The notes under the pieces were generated by a model that was not told where the DNA came from, ran no database searches, and saw only the letters and a program-made list of their open reading frames with translations. A stretch of DNA of 64,000 bases from Shewanella sp. KX20019. Lineage in GTDB: Bacteria; Pseudomonadota; Gammaproteobacteria; Enterobacterales; Shewanellaceae. The position numbers and the translations under genes were made by a program. The stretch lies in the NCBI RefSeq assembly GCF_016757755.1, contig NZ_CP068437.1:3348001-3412000 (forward strand), given 5' to 3'. Positions 44,950 to 53,629 of the stretch are shown here, piece after piece; position 1 is the stretch's first letter; every line of letters starts with the position of its first letter.

Positions 44950-45335
44950 AATCTAATTCCTTATGTGATCCTTTAGGTTGTAGCCTTCATCCTTTTCCTT
45001 AGCTACGCTGCGAAATGTAGATCACAGCCACGAAATTAGCCAATAAGCGACCAACATCTCACGCAAAAGTTTTACGCGGAGATCTGGATCACAAAAACAG
45101 CATAGCGTTAAACTTTCAATTTATTCATCAAGGTATTTAAATCGTTCAACTTTGATAACTTATTTAGTAATAAACAGACGCTTATAACGGTTTAATATCA
45201 AAAGTACGACCATTATCGCGAACAATATCACCTAAACAGCAGTACGATTCTGTTATGAAATAACAACCTGAGTTATTTTGAAGATAATAGTTACTCCTCT
45301 AGAGTGTGGTTATCTACAATAATAATGGACATAAA
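44950..45335. other. Intergenic region between comEA-like and SLC13 genes
   Basis: 386 bases between divergent genes. Only promoter functions are expected; no RNA gene or repeat seen. Confidence 0.55.
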
Positions 45336-46730
45336 ATGTCACTAGACTCTACAGAAATACCCGACAAAGCCAGCAGTAAAATATCAGGGCAGCAAAAGAA
45401 ACTGTTAATTCTGGCCGCTGACATTCTATTGCTATTTCTAATGCATAACTTCCTCCCATTTGAACAAGGGGTTAATACAGGTCTTGCACTTCTCACCTTC
45501 GCAGCGATATTGTGGCTAACGGAAGCTATTCATATCAGTATCACAGCGATCATGATCCCAATCCTCGCCGTTCTCTTTGGCGTGTTTGAAACCAAATCTG
45601 CGATGAGTCATTTCGCCAACCCCATTATTTATCTTTTCTTTGGTGGCTTTGTCTTGGCCGCTGCTTTGAATCATCAAGGTATTGATAAGTTAATTGCTCA
45701 GAAAGTATTAACGGCATCAAAAGGACGCTTGTCTGTCGCCTGTGTCATGCTGTTTGGAATAACCGCTGCGCTATCGATGTGGATCAGTAATACCGCCACG
45801 ACTGCAATGATGTTACCGCTTGCGCTAGGAATATTGCATCAAATCGATATCAAGAAACACAAAAGTACTTACCTATTTTTGCTACTAGGTATTGCTTATT
45901 CTGCCAATATTGGCGGTATCGGTACTCTGGTAGGTAGCCCGCCGAATGCGATAGCTGCCGCACAAGTTGGCCTATCTTTCAGCGATTGGCTTGAGTTTGG
46001 ATTGATCACAGTAGCTATTATGTTGCCACTAATGTTAGTGGGTCTTTACTTATATTTAAAGCCCGATCTGTCGATGGTGTGCGAGATAAAAGCTGAAAAG
46101 CAATCGCTCACCTTTCAAGGTCAATTGACGCTATTAATTTTCGTCACCACTGTCTGTTGCTGGATTTTTAGTAAGCCTATCTCACAAGCGCTTGGTGGTA
46201 TTGCTCAGTTTGATACTGTCGTTGCCCTTGCTGCTGTCGTCACTCTTGCAGGGCTTGGCTTAGTGCAGTGGAAGAAGATAGAAACAACAACGGATTGGGG
46301 AGTACTCATATTATTTGGTGGTGGTTTAACACTAAGTGCAGTACTTAAAGCGACAGGGACCAGTGTTTTCCTAGCCCATTGGGTAACCGATATATTCGGC
46401 AATACTCACATGGCCTTGTTCACATTTGCTGTCATCGCATTTGTTATCATGCTAACCGAGTTTGCCAGTAATACTGCGAGCGCCGCGCTATTGGTGCCCG
46501 TGTTTGCCGCTATCGCTGAAGCACTAGGTCTGTCGCCAGTCATGCTGTCTGTACTTATTGGTATTGCAGCGTCTTGCGCATTTATGCTGCCTGTCGCCAC
46601 CCCTCCCAATGCGATAGTCTATGGGTCCGGTTATATTAAACAGTCTGAGATGATGCGCGCAGGCGTTATCATTAACTTTATCAGCATGTTTGCGCTTTAT
46701 ATCATCGCGCACACTTTCTGGAATATCTAG
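45336..46730 (+). CDS. SLC13/DASS-family sodium:anion symporter
   Basis: 464 residues from ATG 45336 (GGAC upstream; GTG 45306 also in frame). It has about eleven TM segments and the two clamshell SNT-type motifs of DASS transporters: SNTATTAMMLPLALGIL and ASNTASAALLVPVFAAIAEAL. GTLVGSPPNAIAAA and ATPPNAIVYGSGYI are also present. It likely takes up C4-dicarboxylates or sulfate with sodium; the substrate is not resolvable by eye. It is convergent with methionine gamma-lyase around a strong bidirectional terminator. Confidence 0.9.
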   Translation: MSLDSTEIPDKASSKISGQQKKLLILAADILLLFLMHNFLPFEQGVNTGLALLTFAAILWLTEAIHISITAIMIPILAVLFGVFETKSAMSHFANPIIYLFFGGFVLAAALNHQGIDKLIAQKVLTASKGRLSVACVMLFGITAALSMWISNTATTAMMLPLALGILHQIDIKKHKSTYLFLLLGIAYSANIGGIGTLVGSPPNAIAAAQVGLSFSDWLEFGLITVAIMLPLMLVGLYLYLKPDLSMVCEIKAEKQSLTFQGQLTLLIFVTTVCCWIFSKPISQALGGIAQFDTVVALAAVVTLAGLGLVQWKKIETTTDWGVLILFGGGLTLSAVLKATGTSVFLAHWVTDIFGNTHMALFTFAVIAFVIMLTEFASNTASAALLVPVFAAIAEALGLSPVMLSVLIGIAASCAFMLPVATPPNAIVYGSGYIKQSEMMRAGVIINFISMFALYIIAHTFWNI

Positions 46731-46766
46731 CACTTAGGTTGTATAACTGCAGGTGTAATCTGCTAG

Positions 46767-46803
46767 CAAAAAGCACAGTGAGTAGTTGCTCACTGTGCTT
46801 TTA
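46767..46803. terminator. Bidirectional terminator
   Basis: A 14-bp perfect stem (AAAAGCACAGTGAG / CTCACTGTGCTTTT) with a 6-base loop between two convergent genes. A-run and T-run on either side fit both directions. Confidence 0.9.
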
Positions 46804-46822
46804 TCGTTCAAGAAGCCTTATA

Positions 46823-48001
46823 TTATAAAGCCGTAAGAGCTTCATCTAACGCGGCGATAATATCTTCTACCGCTTCTAGCCCGACTGAGATCCTAAGCAA
46901 GTTGTCTGTAATGCCCGCTCTCGCTCTCTGCTCTTCGCTATAGGGTGAATGCGTCATCGAGGCAGGATGCTGAATGAGTGACTCTGCATCCCCCAGACTA
47001 ACCGCAATAGAAAAAAGTTCCAAATGATTAATGAAGGCGATTGAATCTTGTAAGTCAGCGTCCAGCTCGAATGCTATCACCCCTCCAGCACGCTTCATCT
47101 GACGGCCCATATATTCATTACCACTATGGCTCCTCAACCCAGGATAATACACTTTTGAGACTTTAGTGTGGGCTTCCAAAAATTGAGCTACTTTCTCCGC
47201 GTTATCACAATGTCTGCTAACTCGAACATCTAGAGTTTTAAGCCCTCTTAGAATGAGCCAAGCATCATGGGGGGAGATCACTGCACCTATATCTTTGAGG
47301 ACTTCATACTTAATCACATCCATCTGTTCGTGACTGGCACACACAATACCCGCTATAACGTCACCGTGACCATTTAAGTATTTAGTAGCACTATGGATCA
47401 CTATATCAATACCGTGCTTAATGGGTTGTTGCAATAAGGGAGTCATAAAGGTGTTATCAACAACACTGACTAAATTATGCTGCTTTGCAATACTTGCTAT
47501 AGCATCTAAATCAAACACCTCAAGATGAGGGTTAACGGGCGTCTCACAAAAAATAACCTTGGTATTTGACGTTATTGCTGCTTCTATTTCAGCTAGGTTA
47601 CAAAAATTGACGAGAGTAACTTCTATACCAAACTTTGCAAGCTGTGAATTCATCAGCGCAAATGTACAACCATAGACGGCATTTGAGGCGACGAGGTGGT
47701 CCCCCATTTGCAGATTTGCCAATAGTGCAGCAGATACTGCAGCCATACCCGACGCTGTCGCAGCAGCGCTATCACTGCCTTCGAGCGCTGCAATTTTTCG
47801 CTCTAACTCTGCAGTTGTTGGATTACCTAAGCGGGTATAAATATAACCAGCCTCCTCACCCGCAAACCTCGCCCCACCTTGCTCGGCACTATCAAATACA
47901 AAGGTCGCACTTTGACATAGAGGTGATACTAGAGCGCCTGTTTCATTTGGCTCTCGTCCAGCATGAATCACTTGTGTTGCCAATTGCCAACTTTCTCGCA
48001 T
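46823..48001 (-). CDS. megL: Methionine gamma-lyase
   Basis: 392 residues from ATG 48001 (AGGGA upstream). It is a Cys/Met-metabolism PLP enzyme with active-site Tyr110 and Cys112 in VYGCTF. That cysteine corresponds to Cys116 of the Pseudomonas putida enzyme and distinguishes gamma-lyases from cystathionine synthases/lyases. PLP lysine is Lys207 in SATKYLNGHGD, and YTRLGNPT binds the cofactor of the neighbouring subunit. It cleaves methionine to methanethiol, 2-oxobutyrate and ammonia. It is transcribed alone. Confidence 0.9.
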   Translation of the reverse strand: MRESWQLATQVIHAGREPNETGALVSPLCQSATFVFDSAEQGGARFAGEEAGYIYTRLGNPTTAELERKIAALEGSDSAAATASGMAAVSAALLANLQMGDHLVASNAVYGCTFALMNSQLAKFGIEVTLVNFCNLAEIEAAITSNTKVIFCETPVNPHLEVFDLDAIASIAKQHNLVSVVDNTFMTPLLQQPIKHGIDIVIHSATKYLNGHGDVIAGIVCASHEQMDVIKYEVLKDIGAVISPHDAWLILRGLKTLDVRVSRHCDNAEKVAQFLEAHTKVSKVYYPGLRSHSGNEYMGRQMKRAGGVIAFELDADLQDSIAFINHLELFSIAVSLGDAESLIQHPASMTHSPYSEEQRARAGITDNLLRISVGLEAVEDIIAALDEALTAL

Positions 48002-48319
48002 AATTATTTCCCTACTAAATGCTTGTGATACAGACACAGTGAATTAATAGTTGTTGTTTTGTCTGTATAGAACCAACCATTTCAGAAAATCAAAGTCGAA
48101 ACAACATAGCTGGCAACGGTTTACCCACTCTAAACTACCTATATAATTAGATTCTGTAGATACAGATTTTAGAGAGCAAGCTGATAAGTAAATACCTTGG
48201 ACTAGTCCTAGGTATTTACAAACCATTTCGAAAAGATTTATAGGGGAACGTTTGTAAAAAGAATGTTACATCGCAAGTGAATGCAGTAGATAAAATCAAC
48301 TTGTATTGTAAAGTGTCAG

Positions 48320-49420
48320 CTATTTACCTGATACAGCCTGCTTTTCCATCTTGCTGGTTTTAGTAAGAACCATCGAACTAAGCTCTTTTAAATCCAATAA
48401 TAGCTCTTTATGGATCCCTTTTAATTTGGGTTTTGTCTGTTCGTTAAACTCTAGTGGTCGACACAATGCCATTGCTTGGTAGCCTAATCGCGCGGTTAAC
48501 AACCCACCGCCAAGACCTTGTCCTAGCCGAGCAGATAACTTGCCAGACATCTCTACAGACAAGAGTTGAGTGCCTAGATCCGTGACGATTTCACTGGTAC
48601 CAGCATAAATAATATTAGTGAGAATTCCGCGAATAAGTTTAATTCGACTCCAATAACCAAGTTCAATCCCATAACATTTTGCTAGCTGATTAATCATACT
48701 TTGATTTCGCCACAGGATGATTGCCATATCAAGTACAGCCAACGGGCTTGCCGCTAACAATAATGCGGATTCTTGCGCAAAACGTCTAACAATTTTCTTT
48801 GCTGCGAGATCTCGCTCGGTTAATACAGTGGCTTCGAACAACACCAGCTTTTCAGCATCATTGTGCTCCACGCTCACTTGTTGCATGTAGCGTTCAGTGT
48901 GGGCACTTTTAGGCAATTGGCTGAGTAATTTATCAATGAATGGATCGGCCGCGCCCATCTGCATACTGCAGAGCAGTCGCATACCGGTGGTCTGTGTATC
49001 TTCAACTTTTTTGAGCATTTTAAGTTTACGCCATTCGGTAAAGCTCACTTTTGCCGCCCATGACACGACTAAGGTTACGACCACTGCATACAAGCTAAAC
49101 AGCCAAGTGCTTTGAATAAGTGCATCATATAAACCCAGAACTGTTTCAACGACAGCAATAAGTAACACACCTAATAAACAGGCTTTACCTAGCCAAGCTC
49201 GTTTACCCGACCCTTTCGATGAAAGAGCTGCATTAAGCTGCTCAACACTGTCAATGTGCTCAGTTAATGTGATCTCTAATTCGTGCTCCGAAAGAGTCTC
49301 TTCTTCGACAAAAACTTCATCAGCCGCAAATGTCGTTGCTGGCGTTATCTTTGTTTCTACATCCTGCTCAACGCTGTCAAAACGTTGCTGTTTCTTAATT
49401 GGATTATTATCAGTAGCCAT
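48320..49420 (-). CDS. ycjF: YcjF-family (TIGR01620) membrane protein
   Basis: 366 residues. It has an acidic, disordered N-terminus (to about 75) and two TM helices (ACLLGVLLIAVVETVLGLY; LFSLYAVVVTLVVSWAAKV). The DUF697-like C-terminal domain has SALLLAASPLAVLDMAIILWRNQSMINQLAKCYGIELGYWSRIKLIRGIL. It lies 6 bp after ycjX at the end of the psp cluster, the same order as in E. coli. Its molecular role in the phage-shock response is unclear. Confidence 0.9.
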   Translation of the reverse strand: MATDNNPIKKQQRFDSVEQDVETKITPATTFAADEVFVEEETLSEHELEITLTEHIDSVEQLNAALSSKGSGKRAWLGKACLLGVLLIAVVETVLGLYDALIQSTWLFSLYAVVVTLVVSWAAKVSFTEWRKLKMLKKVEDTQTTGMRLLCSMQMGAADPFIDKLLSQLPKSAHTERYMQQVSVEHNDAEKLVLFEATVLTERDLAAKKIVRRFAQESALLLAASPLAVLDMAIILWRNQSMINQLAKCYGIELGYWSRIKLIRGILTNIIYAGTSEIVTDLGTQLLSVEMSGKLSARLGQGLGGGLLTARLGYQAMALCRPLEFNEQTKPKLKGIHKELLLDLKELSSMVLTKTSKMEKQAVSGK

Positions 49421-49426
49421 AAAAAA

Positions 49427-50872
49427 TCACTTTAGTTTGTCACCGACTAAATATTGCAATACATGATCAAGTCGAATATGTTCAAAATCGGCATGACTCC
49501 GTTGTTTATCTATCACTGTTTTTGGTGCGAAATTGACAAAATCAAAGCCCTGTTTTTGCCAAAAATCAGCTGATGGTAGCGATTTAGGCACCTCTCCAGG
49601 GAATAAGGTCACCGTCTCATGACTGGCAAGCTCTAAGCCTTTCACGACTTCAATATCACGCCCGCTCTGTTTCACCATGCCATGAGTGGTCGATTTAATC
49701 GCGCTGATCGCCATGGTCTCAACTTCACAACCTTCAAACTTAGCGTGTAGCTGACTTTGTTGCACCAGCTGACTTAACAAAGATAAAACATTGCCTTGTT
49801 GGTCGCGTGTAACATGGTCAATCTTGCTCGCTGCAAACAAGAGTTTATCTATTTTGGGAGAGAACAAGCGCTTTAAAAGACTTGATTGGCCGAATTGAAA
49901 ACTTTCCATCACCGCCTGAAGCGCCGTCTTCATATCGTCGAACTGCTCTTTGCCACGATTTAACGGAGTAAAACAATCTACCAATACCAGCTGACGATCA
50001 AATTTGGCGAAATAATCATGGTAGAAGGGTTTTACTACCCGCGAGATATATTCCAAGTATCGCTGCTTTAACGTGTGGTAAAAGCTGCTTGCAGCACTCT
50101 GTTCCAATACAGGATACTGCTCATCAGTCACATTGATTAACGGGAAAAGTGCCAGTACAGGGGTACCTTCGAGCTCTCCGGGTAATAGCAATCGCCCTGG
50201 CTGGGCGTAATAAAATCCATACTTATCAACACAGTCTTGCAGTAATAGTTGATAACTATCGGTAATCTGTTGCAGTTTTGCTTCATCAGCCGTTGCAGTA
50301 AGATCAATACTATTAAGCATTCGAGTAAACTCTGCGTAATAATTTGAACACTCAAATACAGCAGTACGCGCTACCTGCGAGGCAGACCACTGCTGAAAGC
50401 TTTGTTTAAGCATTGGAAGGTCAAGTAACCATTCACCTGGGTAGTCAACAATGTCGAGATAGAGCGTTGCGCTATCAGTCAACTTTGACAATAATCCCTT
50501 CGCTGGACGATACCTTATTGCTAGTCTTAGCTCGCTGATATTACGCGTGGATTTTGGCCATGATGACGGCTCATTTAGAATGGCATTCACCGCACCATCA
50601 TAATTAAAACTCGGAATAGTCAAATCAGGTTGTAGATCTCGCTTCACGCCATATAGTCGGCTATCTCTAGCGACCTGCCATAGAGGTAACTGATTATTAC
50701 CTTCTACGACTCCAGAGTGCAGCAGTTGATTCACAAGCCCAGTGATAAACGCCGTTTTTCCTGCACCAGCAAGACCAGTAACAGCAAGACGTAAATGCCT
50801 GTCCGTTGAACGAAGCGCTACTGCTTGAGTTTTTTTACCGAGTTTTTTAAGAGAATGTTTGATACTTGCCAT
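49427..50872 (-). CDS. ycjX: YcjX-family P-loop NTPase (DUF463)
   Basis: 481 residues from ATG 50872; GTG 50887 is an in-frame alternative, and neither has a good ribosome site. The P-loop is GLAGAGKTAFITGLV near the N-terminus, and the DxxG-like switch region is in LYLDIVDYPGEWLLDLP. A later FAASKIDHV resembles an N/SKxD base-recognition motif. It is a GTPase-like protein of the psp regulon, cytoplasmic, paired with YcjF. Confidence 0.92.
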   Translation of the reverse strand: MASIKHSLKKLGKKTQAVALRSTDRHLRLAVTGLAGAGKTAFITGLVNQLLHSGVVEGNNQLPLWQVARDSRLYGVKRDLQPDLTIPSFNYDGAVNAILNEPSSWPKSTRNISELRLAIRYRPAKGLLSKLTDSATLYLDIVDYPGEWLLDLPMLKQSFQQWSASQVARTAVFECSNYYAEFTRMLNSIDLTATADEAKLQQITDSYQLLLQDCVDKYGFYYAQPGRLLLPGELEGTPVLALFPLINVTDEQYPVLEQSAASSFYHTLKQRYLEYISRVVKPFYHDYFAKFDRQLVLVDCFTPLNRGKEQFDDMKTALQAVMESFQFGQSSLLKRLFSPKIDKLLFAASKIDHVTRDQQGNVLSLLSQLVQQSQLHAKFEGCEVETMAISAIKSTTHGMVKQSGRDIEVVKGLELASHETVTLFPGEVPKSLPSADFWQKQGFDFVNFAPKTVIDKQRSHADFEHIRLDHVLQYLVGDKLK

Positions 50873-50940
50873 AGGCGGAAGTTGCACCTGTAGAGAGGAG
50901 TTCTAGGGCAGTATACTGCTATATTCTGCCCTGCTTCAAA

Positions 50941-51336
50941 CTATAAGTTATTGATTTCATTTTTAAGGTCATAGTTATCAGATGTTACGTGTCGCTCTAA
51001 ATTCTGCAATCTAAGCTCTAGCGTTCTAAACTGACTATTCACATCCCTTAATGCCATTTTAGCTGGCTCACCGGATTGCCAAATTTTCTTCTTAATTTCA
51101 ATCTCTTTGTGCGCTGATTTATTTTTGTCAGTGCCTGGTTTGATGTCTAAAATCATCCAAAGTAAAACATAGATAATAAACACAATCCCGGTGCCACCAA
51201 GTAAAAATATTGAAGCGGCAACCACTCTGACTAACCATGTTTCAAAATTGAAGTAATCGGCAACCCCTGCACATACACCCGCTATTTTACCTGCTTGAGG
51301 AATTCGATATAAAGTTCTGCTTGTGCCTTCACTCAT
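50941..51336 (-). CDS. pspC: Phage shock protein C
   Basis: 131 residues from ATG 51336 (AAGGAGG upstream). The PspC domain starts RTLYRIPQAGKIAGVCAGVADYFNFETWLVRV and has the TM IFLLGGTGIVFIIYVLLWMIL. A cytoplasmic tail with a leucine-zipper-like coil follows (LRDVNSQFRTLELRLQNLERHV). PspC with PspB senses membrane damage and draws PspA away from PspF. Confidence 0.94.
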   Translation of the reverse strand: MSEGTSRTLYRIPQAGKIAGVCAGVADYFNFETWLVRVVAASIFLLGGTGIVFIIYVLLWMILDIKPGTDKNKSAHKEIEIKKKIWQSGEPAKMALRDVNSQFRTLELRLQNLERHVTSDNYDLKNEINNL

Positions 51337-51402
51337 TTCTACTTCCTCCTTCATTTTAGGACTAAATTGAGATTATTTGCCTTACAGGGAAAGGCTGATG
51401 AT

Positions 51403-51636
51403 TTATACATCACGTCCCCTCCATTGTGGTGCCTCACTGTCCAAGATGGCCTCAAGTGTTTCAATACGTTGTGACATCTTGTCAGCCTTGGTAATAAGCT
51501 CATTTAACTGGCCGAACTCTTCATCGGTAAGCCCCTGACTTACTTGTCTTTTACTGCGATAATGCAGTATCAACCAAATCGGAGCCACGATAATCATAAA
51601 AATAATAATTGGGGCTATCAAAATATCCATGTTCAT
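51403..51636 (-). CDS. pspB: Phage shock protein B
   Basis: 77 residues with GAGGTGAG upstream of ATG 51636. One N-terminal TM (IAPIIIFMIIVAPIWLILHY), then a coiled coil (FGQLNELITKADKMSQRIETLEAILD) and the end PQWRGRD, parallel to E. coli PspB HPNWRDR. It is an inner-membrane partner of PspC. Confidence 0.94.
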   Translation of the reverse strand: MNMDILIAPIIIFMIIVAPIWLILHYRSKRQVSQGLTDEEFGQLNELITKADKMSQRIETLEAILDSEAPQWRGRDV

Positions 51637-51656
51637 AACTCACCTCTGCTCCGTTA

Positions 51657-52340
51657 CTATTTAGTCTTAGCTTTTGCCTTGCTTGCTTTCATTTTAGCTT
51701 TAAGCGCTTCAAGCTCATCATTTACAGAGTCTTCAGCTTCAAGTGCGGCAAACTCGTCGCTTAAGCTATTCTTTTTGCCTAAGTCGTAAGCTTCAACTTG
51801 TGACTCTAACCCTTCAACTCGACGCTCATATTGTTCAAACTTACTCATAGCGTTATCGATTTTACTTGAATCAAGCTGCTTTTTAACTTCTAAACGAGAA
51901 GATGCAGTTTGTTTACGCATAATGATAGTTTTTTGACGAACTTTAGCATCAGCTAGTTTTTCTTGTAGTAAGTTAACTTCCTCTTTTAAACGAAGAATGT
52001 GTTCCTCTACTACCACTAATTCAGCTGCTAAGCTTTCAGCTAGTTCGTTGGTTTTTTGCTTCTCAATCAAAGCGGCTTTTGCAAGATCTTCGCGATCTTT
52101 AGACAATGCCAGTTCAGCTTTACTTTCCCAGTCATGCACTTGCTGTTGTACTTTAGCTACTCGGCGAATGATCTCTTTCTTTTCTGCAAGTACTTTGGCA
52201 GAAGTTGAACGAACTTCGACAAGCGTATCTTCCATCTCTTGGATGATCAGACGCACCATTTTTTCAGGATCTTCAGCCTTATCAAGTAATGAGCTGATAT
52301 TTGAATTTATGATGTCTGCAAAGCGTGAAAAGATTCCCAT
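51657..52340 (-). CDS. pspA: Phage shock protein A
   Basis: 227 residues, start MGIFSRFADIINSNISSLLDKAEDPEKMVRLIIQEMEDTLV, the standard PspA/IM30 beginning with amphipathic helices. Long coiled coils make up the rest. It inhibits PspF in the cytoplasm and, under stress, forms an ESCRT-III-like coat on the membrane. It is the first gene of pspABC-ycjX-ycjF. GAGGAAA lies upstream, and a sigma54 promoter precedes it. Confidence 0.96.
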   Translation of the reverse strand: MGIFSRFADIINSNISSLLDKAEDPEKMVRLIIQEMEDTLVEVRSTSAKVLAEKKEIIRRVAKVQQQVHDWESKAELALSKDREDLAKAALIEKQKTNELAESLAAELVVVEEHILRLKEEVNLLQEKLADAKVRQKTIIMRKQTASSRLEVKKQLDSSKIDNAMSKFEQYERRVEGLESQVEAYDLGKKNSLSDEFAALEAEDSVNDELEALKAKMKASKAKAKTK

Positions 52341-52380
52341 AATAATTTCCTCTAATTAACGTTGGTTTCGATAAATACTA

Positions 52381-52397
52381 TCCAGTATTCGTGCCAA
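52381..52397 (-). promoter_or_regulatory. Sigma54 (-24/-12) promoter of pspA
   Basis: On the minus strand TTGGCACGAATACTGGA has the -24 GG and, ten bases on, the -12 element (CTGGA, with GG where GC is usual). It lies about 45 bp before the pspA start in the pspA-pspF gap. psp operons are sigma54/PspF-dependent in E. coli. Confidence 0.72.
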
Positions 52398-52517
52398 CTT
52401 TACATTTACCTTACCATACAAATACTTAACCAAAATATTAACTTTTCCTTTCAATTACAAACAAGGGATCATATTATTATTTTCACCAATTATTAGCGTG
52501 AAAGACTAAAACTTACT

Positions 52518-53564
52518 GTGACCAATCAATTTCAGCAAGACAATCTTATTGGACAATCTAATGCATTGTTAGAGGTTCTTGAACATATTTCGCAGGTAGC
52601 CCCTCTTTCAAAGCCTGTGCTAATCATTGGCGAACGTGGCACTGGCAAGGAACTTATTGCCGAACGTTTACACTTTCTATCAAAGCGTTGGGATCAAAGT
52701 TTTGTAAAATTAAACTGCTCCTCATTAAGCGAGAACTTATTAGAGAGCGAGTTATTTGGCCATGATGCCGGTGCATTTACAGGCGCGAATAAAAAACACG
52801 AAGGTCGATTCGAGCGTGCTAATGGTGGTACATTATTTTTAGATGAGCTAGCCAATACCTCGGGTCTCATCCAAGAAAAGCTTTTAAGAGTGATTGAATA
52901 TGGCGAGTTCGAACGTGTCGGGGGTAATAAAACCGTTCAAACTGATGTCAGGTTAATTTGTGCTGCCAATGAAGATCTTCCCTCTCTGGCAGAGGCTGGG
53001 GAATTTAGACCCGACTTGTTAGATCGATTAGCGTTTGACGTAATAACATTGCCACCACTACGTCACCGCCCAGATGATATTATGTCTCTTGCTGAATACT
53101 TTGCAGTCGGGATGGCAAGACAATTAAAGCTAGAGCTATTTGAAGGTTTTAGTCCCAGTGCTGTAAAACAGTTAATGGAGTATCGCTGGCCAGGTAATAT
53201 TCGAGAACTGAAGAACGTAGTTGAACGTAGTGTCTATCGAAACGCAGAGTCAGGTATGGCGATTACTGATATCACCATAGACCCATTTGCATCTCCTTAT
53301 CGTCCTACAACTCGAGTCAAAACCCGAGAGAGACAACAGCTACAAGACACTCCAGTGGCAAACATTGCTCCCGAGCCCATCAAAACTGCAGCGTTCAACT
53401 TCCCTATCGATTTTAAAATCCATTGCGAAGAAAATGAAGTCAATCTGCTAAAACAAGCATTAGAAGCGGGACAGTTCAACCAGAAAAAAACCGCCGAGCT
53501 GCTTGGGTTAAGTTACCACCAACTTCGTGGGATCTTAAAGAAATACAACTTACTGGATAAATAA
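52518..53564 (+). CDS. pspF: PspF, sigma54 activator of the psp operon
   Basis: 348 residues from GTG 52518. It is an AAA+ enhancer-binding protein without a receiver domain. Walker A is in GERGTGKELIAERL, the sigma54-contact GAFTGA loop in GHDAGAFTGANKKHEGRFERANGGTLFLDELA, and the C-terminal Fis-type HTH in NQKKTAELLGLSYHQLRGILKKYNL. It is divergent from pspA, the classical arrangement. The linker before the HTH is longer than in E. coli PspF (325 residues). Confidence 0.95.
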   Translation: MTNQFQQDNLIGQSNALLEVLEHISQVAPLSKPVLIIGERGTGKELIAERLHFLSKRWDQSFVKLNCSSLSENLLESELFGHDAGAFTGANKKHEGRFERANGGTLFLDELANTSGLIQEKLLRVIEYGEFERVGGNKTVQTDVRLICAANEDLPSLAEAGEFRPDLLDRLAFDVITLPPLRHRPDDIMSLAEYFAVGMARQLKLELFEGFSPSAVKQLMEYRWPGNIRELKNVVERSVYRNAESGMAITDITIDPFASPYRPTTRVKTRERQQLQDTPVANIAPEPIKTAAFNFPIDFKIHCEENEVNLLKQALEAGQFNQKKTAELLGLSYHQLRGILKKYNLLDK

Positions 53565-53629
53565 TTGCTGTTCAGCTGTTGGCACTGTTAAAATACCCAT
53601 TAACGTTCAGATCATAAAATGATTGCTTA

